NCBI GenBank assembly: GCA_037126765.1
Contig: JBBCBC010000008.1
Coordinates: 1,798,001 to 1,862,000, forward strand
Direction of reading: 5' to 3'
From: Stenogyne calaminthoides
Lineage: Eukaryota > Streptophyta > Magnoliopsida > Lamiales > Lamiaceae
DNA: 64,000 nt
Shown: piece by piece, positions 47,624 through 58,878 of the stretch
How the letters are laid out: every line of letters starts with the position of its first letter
Position numbering within the stretch: position 1 is the first letter of the stretch
Program-made: the position numbers and the translations under genes
Notes under the pieces: generated by a model
Seen by the model: the letters and a program-made list of their open reading frames with translations, nothing else
The model's database searches: none
Told to the model about the DNA's origin: nothing

Positions 47624-48026
47624 TAAATATTACCTTTGCTAGAAGAGTCAATAGAATCTTCAGATATGTTACTCTTGTTGAACCAAATAGCAGGATCGGA
47701 TGGAATCTACTCTTGTACTATATATAGAAACCATAAAGCCTGAGGTTTCTTGCCCTTTTCTTTTGGCATTGAATATTTTGTATTAAATGAATGATCAAGA
47801 TTGCAGCAACAGTTGAAATGTTACTCAATATAAAAACAAATAGCCCCTATGATACTACTATTTGGGAAAACTGGCATTTTCAGTTAATGAACATAAGCAA
47901 TTGAGACTCTACACATGTAAAATTCTATCATAACTTGCTTAAAGGAAAACTACATTTTGCACACTATACAGAGTAGCAATCTTAAAAGTACAAATATTAC
48001 AACACAATGTACATACAGAGCTAAAA

Positions 48027-51000
48027 CTAGTAGTGCAATTCTTCATCGGATGCCCGATGATAAACAATAGTATCATTCGAAGTGTGAGGATCCGCATGAT
48101 ACTGCCCATAAAATGCGTAGATACCAATTGAAACAATCCCCAGGACTATAAATCTCACCCAGGCTTCATAGTGTAGCTGCAAAAACAAACGATGAATCAA
48201 AATGGAGCACATAATTCTCTACATGTTTGCTACCTATTCCTGGTTTTATGAAGCTAGTTCCGAACCTAAGGTAAAATTACCTGAGCGAACAGAAAAATGT
48301 TGAAGAAAATGCTGACAGATGGAAGGATGGGAACTCCAGGACACGAAAAACCTGGTGGTTTTGTATAGACCTGCAAAAAACCTTGTTAAAACAATGGAAA
48401 TCATGGCAAATTCTTGTGTAGGAAGGAACATTTCATGGATTGCATCCTCCAAACCAACCAAAAACAAAACCCAAACTCAAACTCACTTTAAAATAGTTTC
48501 TCGGTTCCTATAATATGTTCGATTTTATCAATTCAAATTTTTTTTTGCATTAATTAGAACATCAAAAGATTATTATACCCTTATTTATTACTACTTGATA
48601 TTAATAGGCTTATAATTACAAGAAAATGGTTAGTAATTATTAGGGGTATTGGTGAAAAAAGTGTAATTTTTGTTGATATCAGCAACATGACAAATAATTA
48701 GGAACACCATTTTGGATAAAATTATACAGATAATTAGGAATGGAGGGGAGTAGCAAATTGAAATCATGTGGTCTTGACAATTGACGACTGTCACACGCAT
48801 CTCGAAAATCATAGAAATACACCACTTCTCTTGTATGAAAATCATAGTCCATGTCTAACTATTGGCAGCCACGCAATGTCACTGATTTATGAACCCCGAA
48901 TGGTAAAAAGACGGTATTGGACTCATGTTTCATGTTAAAAGTGTTTTCTAATATCTGTGCACAGGATAGTTGATATGAATTATGCAGTAACTAATGAAGC
49001 GTTGGGGTCTGGAAATGAATTTTACTTACTTGCCGTAGGTAAAGAGCTGCACCAGAAAAGATTGCAATAATAGTCGCCAAAATTATAAAAACAAATGAAG
49101 CACCAAAACGGAAGAGGACCCCAGCAGTAAAACCAGAACATGCAATTGTAGAAAGGTAAATGATGCCTTCTGTCCTTGTAGAAACTCTGGAAGCGTGATT
49201 TGAAGCCTTGTCATTCCAGCGAAGGGTTACCACACAAGCGGAAACAACTGAATACCCAGTCTGAAACGAATTTTTTCATAGACAGACAGTGAAAAAGTGT
49301 TGTTTCCTTTTAGAATCATTCATGTTTAAAAGAAGTACAAATAAAATGATATTTTACTAACATCATACCAAGGTTCCAACTGAGAGAATATGTGAGAGCA
49401 CGTGCACATTAAGAAGTCCCGACAAGATAATGGCAACAAGACCAACCCAAACTTGCGAATGGACAGGGGTATGTCGGGTTGGGTGTACCTTAGCAAATAT
49501 AGCTGGTAGTAAACCATCCCTTCCAAGTCCAAGATATAAACGAGACTGCAAGTATGATCGAACAATGACTATTTGGCCACATAAAATACAGAACAAGATA
49601 TTCATCAAAATTTAAAACGAACATGCAGTACTCACTTGAACATAAAGCCCAACTAGAAGTGTTGTTGTAAGTCCAGTAACAGCACCGAAGCTGATTAGCA
49701 CAGATACGTATTTCAAGCCCCTGGAGGTAAAAGCTTCAGCCAAAGGAGCATCTTCCCCAAGATATTGGTATGGGACCATTCCAGTGATAACTAAGCATAC
49801 ACCAATGTACAATGCAATACAAACAACGAGGCTGCCGATTATGCCCAAAGGTAAATCCCTCTGAAACATCAAAGATTGAGGAAGTGTGATAAAGATGAAC
49901 CAAGATTATGTCTGCTATGTCAAGTCAAATGCTTTTGACATACCTGGGGTCTCTTGGATTCTTCAGCAGAATTAGCGACTGCGTCAAATCCAACATAAGA
50001 GAAAAAGACCACAGTTGCTCCAGTCAATATTGACTTAAAACCATTTGGGGCAAAAGGAGTCCAGTTTGAGACATCAACCTCAAATACTCCGACAATGATG
50101 ACAAAAAGAACAATGAGAATCTGCACACAAAATCTTTTTATGTCAGTCATCATGTTGCAACTTTGAATTCAGAATTATGGAGAAGGTTAATTATGACGAG
50201 CCAGAAAGCTACATCCCTCATGCATGCATGATAAGAAGTAAAGAAACCCCAGCTATGCTATTTTGGTTGCAATTTATCGGTTTTTACTAAAGATACAATG
50301 CCTCTGTCATTTTGCCAAACCCAGTTGACTTTGCAAAAGAGTAATTAGAGGAATAAGAGGTTCAATCCTGACTGCAGATTCAAGTATACATCCATTAATA
50401 GCTATTCCCACCTTACCTTATCCACCAATTCTCAACAGTGCCTAAAAGAATGTAATTGATAGTCAAGTAAAAATTCATCTGCTATGAGACTTGGCCAACT
50501 ATAATATTCCCCAATCTCAAAATAGGTCATTTCCTCTCTGATGGAACTACAATGTAAAAGATTTCATTCCCATATAAAGCAGCACTCGAGGACACTGATA
50601 AAAAAAAGTAAAATGGATCTGATCTACTAATGTTTAATTATTTTGGCCAAATAAGCTGTATGTTATTTTATATTGATGCCTCCCACTGGTGCCAACAAAT
50701 ATTATAACTACTTCTTAGAAAGGTATGTCAATAATTTGAAACTTTTAGTTTAGATCAGTCACATTTGGTAATATGTACATAAAACCGAAAGACAATGCAA
50801 AGAAACAATTGCCAACAGACAAAATGATGCGCTAGTTGCTATTCTATAGATAATTACTACTAAATGACCAATTAATTTCCCCCTGCCAGAATCCCCTTTA
50901 AGTAAAGTTTTGGATGCATAGAAAACCTTTGTTACGGTCATGATTGAATTCAGTATGGAGGACTCTCCAACACCCCGACACAGAACTACAGTGAGAAGCA

Positions 51001-51979
51001 CTAGAAGGATAGGAGCTAATATATTAATAGATAAAGCTCCAAAAACTTCTTCACCGTGCCCAACCCAGCTTGGGATGTTACCCTTGAGGAACGGAATCAG
51101 CTCCAGCACAGTAACAACATAGCTCGCTAGGCTTCGGGCTATGCTAGCAGCACCAATATGATAGTCAAGCATCAATTGAGAAAACACAAGAAAAGCCATG
51201 AGCTCATTGAAGGCCGAGTATGTATATAGGTAAGCTCCTCCAACAACTGCTGGAAAACGAGTAGCTAGTTCAGCATAACAGAGTGCATTGAGCACACAAC
51301 AGGCTCCTGCTATGATGAAACTAATTGTAACTCCTGCATTGGAAAATCAGAACAATAGTTAACTTCCAAGCCTAAATCAATGCTACTTAACTTCAGATTC
51401 TCATCATAGATTATATAACTGAAAGGTGAATCGAACTGAAAAAGGAAACCATTAGCATGTTAATGTTATTTGAATAGTATAGAAAAATGCGGTCATACTC
51501 CAAACCTACCATACAAGTACAGAATCAGCAGAACACTCACGTATTTGCAGTACTAGAGTATTGAATCTTTAACCCTAATTAAACTAGTGGTTAATCAATT
51601 TCTAACAAATATGTACCATTTTTTTATCCTTTGACATTTTCAATACATTCAAACTTCAGCTAATTCAAAAATGAAGTATGTAATTTTGATTCAGCAAACA
51701 AAAAAAAGGAGACCTAATTAAAAAGGAAAACTCACCAGGACCAGCATCGCGAGCAACGGTACCGGTGACAACGAATATTCCGGCGCCGATAGATGCGCCA
51801 ATGCCGAGTAGAATCAAATCGAACACGCCAAGCCGCCGTTCGAGGCCGTCGCCAGAATTCGTAACGACGGTGGAGCTCACATCCCGCGACAGGGGTTTCG
51901 ATCGAAGAGCTGACGACCAGAAATGAGAGATAAAAGATGATGTCGACGATGAGCGATATGACGTCATCGCAGAGCTCAC
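48027..51979 (-). CDS. CAT9: Cationic amino acid transporter, CAT9-like
   Basis: Eight exons on the minus strand: 51979-51736, 51333-50927, 50120-49944, 49860-49636, 49545-49369, 49260-49030, 48370-48281 and 48176-48027. All have GT-AG borders and the phases close to an unbroken 566-residue protein. APC-superfamily transporter of basic amino acids and related substrates, about 14 membrane helices. Visible family motifs include LGIGASIGAGIFVVTGTVA in the first helix, CYAELATRFPAVVGGAYLY, FEVDVSNWTPFAPNGF, VFFSYVGFDAVANSAEESKRPQ and RDLPLGIIGSL. The C-terminal AFYGQYHADPH motif and the length favour the CAT9 branch over other CATs; membrane location (plasma, Golgi or vacuolar) cannot be read from sequence. 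Start: the first ATG of the open frame; a second in-frame ATG lies five codons in. Confidence 0.92.
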
Positions 51980-53843
51980 CTCACCTATCGACCTACGTGG
52001 ATAATAGTGTGAGAAAGAGTAAACGTTGTTTGCTGGTACTATATATATGTTCCAACAGGTACAAGTATTTAAGCGTGAGGTTCAAGTGGAGATGAATGGA
52101 ACTAACGGTCAAACCGTCAAAGTGATTTTGTTTGCCTTTTGTAGATTTTACACGTCGAAATTTTAAATGCTAGGAATAGTAAATTCTCCATTATTGAATG
52201 AATTTCTGTGATTCATTAATGTAATTTGAATGTATCTCAGTAGTCATTTACATATGAATTTGATAAAAAGATCCAATTAATTAATCAATTTTGATTTGTC
52301 GTAAATGTTACGAAATCTTAAAAAATGGAAGAATTTAATTATGAAGTTAAGAAGTTTTTTTCAGAGGCAAAAATTTATATGCAATATTGCATACAACTTA
52401 CAAGTGCAATTATAGAGCAATTTAGCTTTTTCTTATTTATTCGCGGAGGCTTGCTGGGTCAAGTTAGGGCAGATTGATGGGATTTCATCTTTTCCAGTTG
52501 CGCACCAATTAACGCAGCCAGATTTCTTCTTCTTCCTCTTCTCTTTAGATTGCTGGCGGATCTCATGAGTTTTCTTCTTCCTCGTTCGTGTTCTAATTTC
52601 TTGTCCAATTTAATTTTTTTCGATTCGCTCTGATCATTGGATGAAATCAGGTTTGTTCAATTTGGATTTTGGTGTGAATTATACGAGAAGAAAATAGAAT
52701 ATGTGTGTGGTATTGAATTACCCCTCCACATAAAGTGTGTACTGAAATTCAGATCATTTTGCACTCTTCTCACGCTTAGGATTTTTTTTCGCGCTTGTAC
52801 TGATTTTTGTTCATGTAGTAACATTTTTTTGTTCATATGGTAACACTCTTTTGTTCACGTAGTTAACACATCAAGTTATTCTTTAAATCTGCAATTTTGA
52901 ACTAGGAATTTCTTTTCGCGCTTATACTGGTTTTGTTCACGTGGTAACACATTTTTCTTCATAGGGTAACACTTTTTATTCATATAGTAACATACAAAAA
53001 TAACTTGATTTTTTTTAAAAAAAAATTATGTGATAAGTAAGAATTGAACCTGCGACCAAATATACTAAAAATAGACCAAAACATTAGGCTACAACACAAT
53101 TTGACAAAAATATCCTTGCATAAAATGTAATAGGTAAATAGTCAAATGACCTACCCAACCCGCCCGCCCCGCCACATGACCCGCAAATTTTTATTTAATT
53201 TACCTTAATTGTGATGTATTGCACATACCACTATTGTGCAATATTTCACAATAGTCCTATTCTTTTTTAGAACATGACTGAATCGGTCATGAAAAAGTAT
53301 TGCACAAACCGGTCATGAAAAAGTACGATTATCCCAAATAGATTATTTTTACAGTTTAACCGGAAAAAAATTGAAAATCAATGAACCGATATTTTGTTAT
53401 TTTTTATTTATTTATTAATTTTAAACTTATTCCTAAATTATATCAATCCTATTTTAAATTTAACTTTTTTAATTGTGTTATATTATGTTATCTATAAATA
53501 TATTACGTTTATTTCAAAATGAAACTTACAAGTTACAAGTTATAATTTTATATTATTTATAAGTGTATATTTATTTTATATTTTAAAGCAATATAGGTAA
53601 TATTTAAAAAAAGTAAAATTAAACAATCGGTGCTCGATTCGATTTAATTGTCGGTCCCAGATTATAAAAATTTTGAATGTAAGTACTCATTTTGTAAGCG
53701 TCTTACTTTCATTTTTTTTTCATTTAAAGTTTGATTTAAATATTTAATGACGATATCTAATCACAATATTAAAGCATTCTCTTTTTTGCGCAAAACAATC
53801 TCATAACATTTATTAATCAATTAAGAAATTTTAAACATATATA
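51980..53843. other. CAT9 5' region and intergenic DNA
   Basis: The first few hundred bases are the CAT9 promoter and leader (TATATATAT near 52041). A GC-richer stretch at 52440-52660 looks like another gene's 5' leader (TTCTTCTTCC runs) but no coding sequence follows. The words 'tgttcatgtagtaacat', 'ttgttcatatggtaacac' and 'tgttcacgtagttaacac' recur at 52805-53000 as a diverged direct repeat. SINE-like B-box wording lies in reverse near 53045. Confidence 0.45.
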
Positions 53844-54124
53844 CTCCTCAAAACCACCAATCTTATGTCTAATGTTTTTTGGCTAAGGTTTTAAGAAAAA
53901 TGTAGATAAAGTAGATAAAGTAAGATAATTATGGAGTATTGTGGAATTTATTTATTAATAAAGTTATTGATTGTGAAAATGAAAAAGATAATAATTATTT
54001 GAAATAATTAAATGATGATTGAGAGATAAAAATAACGTGATTTTTTCCATAAATGAAAAGTGTACATAAGATTGGTGAACGGACAAATAAGACAAGTGTG
54101 CATAAGATTGATGGAAGGATGGAG
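53844..54124. mobile_element. Stowaway-like MITE
   Basis: About 281 bp between TA dinucleotides (53842-53843 and 54125-54126). The inverse of the right end, CTCCATCCTTCCATCAATCTTATG, matches the left end, CTCC..AACCACCAATCTTATG. A sub-repeat of 'cataagattg(g/a)tg(a)a' occurs twice at the right end. Non-coding. Confidence 0.75.
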
Positions 54125-54126
54125 TA

Positions 54127-55028
54127 ACATTTTTCTATGAAAATAAAACATTCTTCAAACCAGATGGATATTGAAAATTTAATATGATTCAGTCGCTAAT
54201 AATTGTAAATTCAAATCTCTTGTGCAAGTCTGAAGTGAGCCTATCTTTGGGTGGTGTTGTCATAAATGATAAAGTTGTAAGAGATGCAACTCAAGTTTTA
54301 AAATTTGGAAGAAATAAAAAAAAGAAATGATATTTTTTTTTTAACAATCAAAACTATGTACTATTATGATAGAAGCTCCAAGCAAATAGATGGCGAATGA
54401 AGTCCACTAGAAAATAATTTTTCAACAAATTGGCATGTTGTTGTTACGTACAAATAATATCATTATTTAAAAAATACTTTACTTTTTAAATATCGATGAA
54501 AAATAATATAACAATGATAATGTACATGCATAACAGTGATCCTGAAAAAGGGAGTTCACGTGAATACAAGTTCATTCATATAAAACATATTCATTTTGCT
54601 ATTACCTTCAAAATTTCATTTCGAACCACATATTATGTTAATCAAAGCACCTAGCCCAATTCTTGAACCCTAGCTCCTAGCCCAATTCAAAGTCTCCAAA
54701 AGTGTGATTGCTTAATACACTTTTGTTGTGATCGGTACTGGGCCCCATATTAGGCCTTACACGTCAGACGGACATGTGTACCAATAAGTCAATTTTACTA
54801 CCATTTGACCGCCGAATAGGTATGTACCAGGAGGTCGTGATCGTTACAACGGCTTTATTCATGCTCGCCTATCCAGCGAGCACTATGAACAATTGGGGTG
54901 CTCGTCCAGAGTTATCCCACAAACCATTCAGGGTAGATAGAGACGAGCACAAGTGATCGAGCAGGGTTTAGTGTGGAGGAAAACATGCTCGCCCCTTTAG
55001 GGCGAGTAAGTATCAGGTATGTTACACG
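54127..55028. other. Intergenic DNA left of the hAT element
   Basis: No gene. 54720-55028 and its continuation 55688-56110 share a less AT-rich composition, with a TATAAATAG box at about 55930. It may be the two halves of an LTR-like sequence into which the hAT element was inserted; terminal repeats could not be shown. The 60-codon frame at 54774-54956 is not supported. Confidence 0.4.
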
Positions 55029-55687
55029 TAGAGATGTTAAATGGGTTGACCCTAACCCATTAGGGTGTTACGGGCTAAACGGGCCACCTAATGGACTCCC
55101 AATAAATTTTGAAAAATTATATATGTCACACATTGTCCTCTCTTAAAAAAAGTTATGTACTGCATCTTTGAAAAAACGAAACATGGCATGTAATAGAAAA
55201 TCTTGATGATAGTTGATACTCCAATTATCCAAAATTAAACAACAAATGATAGTTGATACTCCAACATCTAGATCATAAGTCATAAGTCCAAACACAATTC
55301 ATAGGAACAGAGCAATAAAAACAATAAGATGAAGACTAACTTGACCTTTTCCGTTTAGAGTTAAATAAATTAGTCATGACTTGGTATTATTGTCACATCT
55401 CCAAGATCCCACCTTTATAATTTAGACATGACTTGATATTAATCTTGGACTAACTTATAAAATTATAGAGAAAATTATATTATATATATTAACATAACAC
55501 AAGGCGGGCCAATTAGGGTGATCAGTTTGGCGGGATTAATCAAGGCAAGTTAGCCCGCTTTAGTTCATGGCTAACCGCCCGGTAAAAAAAGTTCGGTTTT
55601 AAACGGGCCTACCATTGCTCGGCCCTAACCCTACATATAATAGGTTTAAGCGGGCGCCCGCTTAGCTTTTACCGATTAACATCTCTA
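55029..55687. mobile_element. Non-autonomous hAT element
   Basis: Terminal inverted repeats TAGAGATGTTAA (left) and TTAACATCTCTA (right), with a perfect 8-base target duplication GTTACACG on both sides (55021-55028 and 55688-55695). Eight-base duplication and TAGAG-type ends are typical of hAT elements. 659 bp, no transposase. Subterminal regions are rich in inverse 'acgggc' and 'gcccg' words, as usual for hAT transposase binding. Confidence 0.92.
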
Positions 55688-55695
55688 GTTACACG

Positions 55696-57317
55696 GTTTA
55701 ACGAATGGTATGGTCCGTCGAACAACAACTACATGATGGCAAGCACCTAGACAACCACCTGGTCGATTCATTCCAATGAGGTGACAAGTAAGAAACTTCA
55801 TAAACAAGTAAATACAGATGTCGACCAGGGAGGTAAGCTAGAAAACGTGGCAGTTCCGCATAAAGTTCTTGCATGGTACGAAATCGCTAGCTCGAGCTAG
55901 CTAGAACACCACCAGCTCACCTAAAGTACTATAAATAGGTCCAAAAAGAGCGATAAAAAGGTTGTTGTTGTTTTTTCCACAATTATTCCATGAGATTACC
56001 CTAGTATTATCTCATCCTCCCAAATAACCATTGTGTTCAACAATAGTGAATTGTGCTCGACGCAATTCCCCAAGTCATCAATAACATAATCCTGGCTTGG
56101 TACGCCCCCAGAGGTAGTCATTTATGACGAATGGATCAATAATTCCTAGTTATTTAATATAACGTCGTACATGTTGTAATTTTGTTTGTAAGTTGTCATA
56201 TACAAACGCCACATCACATTTTCCACATAACACGACTTGCAACAACTTTAACAGTGAAATACTATATAATAAATTAATACGATAGGACCAAAAACATCCA
56301 ATGACACAATTGATCACAATCCATTCACCAAAAGAGTCAATATTCGACTATCGAGGACGAGGGGCATTGAGGTTACATTTGAGAAAGTAACATAAATTTC
56401 AAATATCATAATAAACGGTGACAAGACACTCAAAAGGAAACGTTATTCCATTTACAGGAAGTTTAAGAGTCGTTCGAAGATTCCTTTCATGTTGATGTTA
56501 TAAATACACGTTGATGTTATAAATAATGCAATATAAAGGCACCTAAATATTGTAACATTAAAAATTCCAACGATTTGACAAACATTCAAGAGCAACCATT
56601 CAAAGATTTTTACTTTTTAAGTTTTGATAATTTTACTGATAAAAATATCAATAAGTATACAGTATGCTAACTCCTCTAATTAAAAAAGAGAGAAAATTGT
56701 CTCAAACAAAATAAACCGCCAAGAAGAGTAACAAAAAAAAAAAAAAAGCAGTCTGTCGCGTTTTTCACTTACAATATATGCACAAGCTCAAAAAATACTT
56801 TGATTAGAACAAATGACACACATCAATCAAAATATCAGTGAAATCAAACCCTCGGGCTAGTTTGTGGATCACGATGGCCACTATCTAGTTCGAAATCACT
56901 TCCAATATAGTCAAACCCTATCAAAACATATAAAACCCCACCAACTGAGAAAAAAAACACCACCAACTCAAAGAGCAAATAAGGTTGGGGAAAGAACAAT
57001 TGGAACTAAGAAAACACACAATGGTTAAGAAAATCTCACATTATGAGAAACAAATGGACAAAAACAGCCCAGGCGAGAAAAACTCACTTTGCAACAACTT
57101 CAACATGAAGAAAAAAAAATAGTAACACCGTCGTTATTAAAGTCCTCTCCATTTTAGTTGTACTGAAGGACCGTCTTGCGCCTGAAAACTGCTAATATGT
57201 GAAGTACAAAAGTGTGGCTAACGCAAATAACTGAGAAAACACTTTTGACTTTCGGTAATTTTTTTTTTTATTAGATATATGATTCTTGAGAAGGAATTAT
57301 GTGATCATACACTACTA
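55696..57317. other. Intergenic DNA right of the hAT element
   Basis: 55.7-56.1 kb continues the possible LTR-like sequence. The rest is AT-rich with no recognised gene or domain on either strand. Confidence 0.5.
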
Positions 57318-57550
57318 ACAACATTCACAATTGATGGATGAAAATTCATTCATCCATCCACTCTCTCTCCTCCATTTTATCTCCACATCATTACTTTTCT
57401 CCAAAAAAAATATTTTCTCTCTCCATCCATTCCATTTGATGAATGACCCTCTCTCTCCAATCTAGTGAACACCCATAATGGTTTTAAACACCAACTTTCA
57501 TCCATTCAATGGTTAAGTACTCATTGGATGGACCATTGTGGATGCTCTAA
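57318..57550. mobile_element. Candidate MITE with imperfect inverted ends
   Basis: Left 'acattcacaattgatggatg' and right 'ggatggaccattgtggatgctc' are imperfect inverses, and the interior is built from 'tccatcca' and 'ctctct' words. The 'gagcatccacaatgg' wording at the (inverse) right end is common for short hAT/PIF MITEs in plants. Target duplication unclear. Confidence 0.45.
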
Positions 57551-57563
57551 TACTTTTGTTTGT

Positions 57564-57657
57564 AAAGATCAACACTTTATTTGTAAAAATCAACACTTTA
57601 TTTGAAGATCAACACTTTATTTGTAAAGATCAACACTTTATTTGTAAAGTGTTGATC
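57564..57657. repeat. Tandem repeat of a 19-21-base unit ending in a hairpin
   Basis: Four units of 'aaagatcaacactttatttgt' (small variations) in a row, then the inverse word 'aaagtgttgatc', so the last unit can pair with its neighbour. Directly follows the candidate MITE. Confidence 0.85.
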
Positions 57658-57895
57658 CTTACCAACAATATTAACAGTGATGTACGGTGAACATGATGAA
57701 CATAATACTTTGCCATTATTCTTACTGTTACTTTTGATAAAATTGTACAATGGAGTACCACTTCGATGCACCAGTTACAGACTACAATTGTTGTACAATT
57801 AATATTATTCGATAAAAGTAACTAATATTTTTCAGTGGAAACATCTAATACTGTTTAAAAACTAAATTAAGCTGCACGATACATATAATGATGAG

Positions 57896-58036
57896 ATACA
57901 CTTGCTTGAGATGGTCTCACGGTGACACGGAACATAATTTGAGCATTGAAACTTTAACATTTTAAGAGAAATAAGTGTTACTTTATATTAAATTTTATCA
58001 CTTATCATGTATGAGACCATCTTATACGAGTTTTGT
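57896..58036 (+). repeat. Short palindromic interspersed repeat, copy C
   Basis: Blocks 'atacacttgcttgagatggtctcacggtgacacgg', 'cataatttgagcattgaaactttaacatttt' and 'atgtatgagaccatcttatacgagttt'. Same family as 33131-33270. The ends contain inverse 'gagac(c/a)' words, giving an imperfect overall hairpin. Confidence 0.7.
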
Positions 58037-58878
58037 ATATAAAGATTTGTCTATACAGTGAATGGTGTTACAAAATTAAATTAAATAAATTATATTTTGT
58101 GAACAAATTATAATCAAAATTCCGATCCCAACCAAACCAAAATTGCTATTTGCTACATTGGATTGGATCGATATTTTGATTTTGGGTGTCAAGAAAACAA
58201 TAATGTACACAACGACACCTCAAAGACAATTCGTTTCCATCTTTGTTGGATTCTGGATTTCATACCATTGATATACATTCACCATTGACAAGACTTGTTG
58301 TAGGCGTTCGTGTAAGAAAGGAGGTCAAATTTTAGGCTTTGCTTTCTCTTGCATATTTTGATGCTGTAATTACCTGAATTCTTGCCCACCCACCCTTTCT
58401 TATTTTTTTTCTCTCAACTCTCTGTGTATATAGCTATTTATCTTTCTTATATTGTATGTGAATCATATTTAGACGTAATGGCAATTGCCCAACTCAAAGC
58501 CTTTCTGCTAAAATCTGTTTCTTGATGTACATACGCAGGAGTTTCGTGGATGCGATTATCTTTAGGAGGCAATAACTGGAGATTTAGGGTTTTATCAGAA
58601 CGCTACAACACAGGTTTGTAGGAAAAGATTTATTCTTGACTGTTTTTTGACCATGATGTATTTGTGATTGGGTATTTATTCTATCAGTCAACATTCCCAT
58701 CTGCCTTTATATTACAAATGAATGAAGTGTGTAATTAAATACTATTTCTGGGTTTCAAGAGTTTGGGCACTCCCATTTGGCTAATTTTAGGTAGCTTAAC
58801 TCAATTTCAGGATTTGGGCTTTGAGCATTGAGTGTGCATCATTTGGAATGAGTTTTATGTACCAATCTTGAATCAAGT

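Noticed and set aside
54728..56100. Possible solo LTR interrupted by the hAT element
   Set aside because: There is a TATA box and LTR-like composition, but no matching target duplication or second LTR could be found, so it is left as intergenic with a note.
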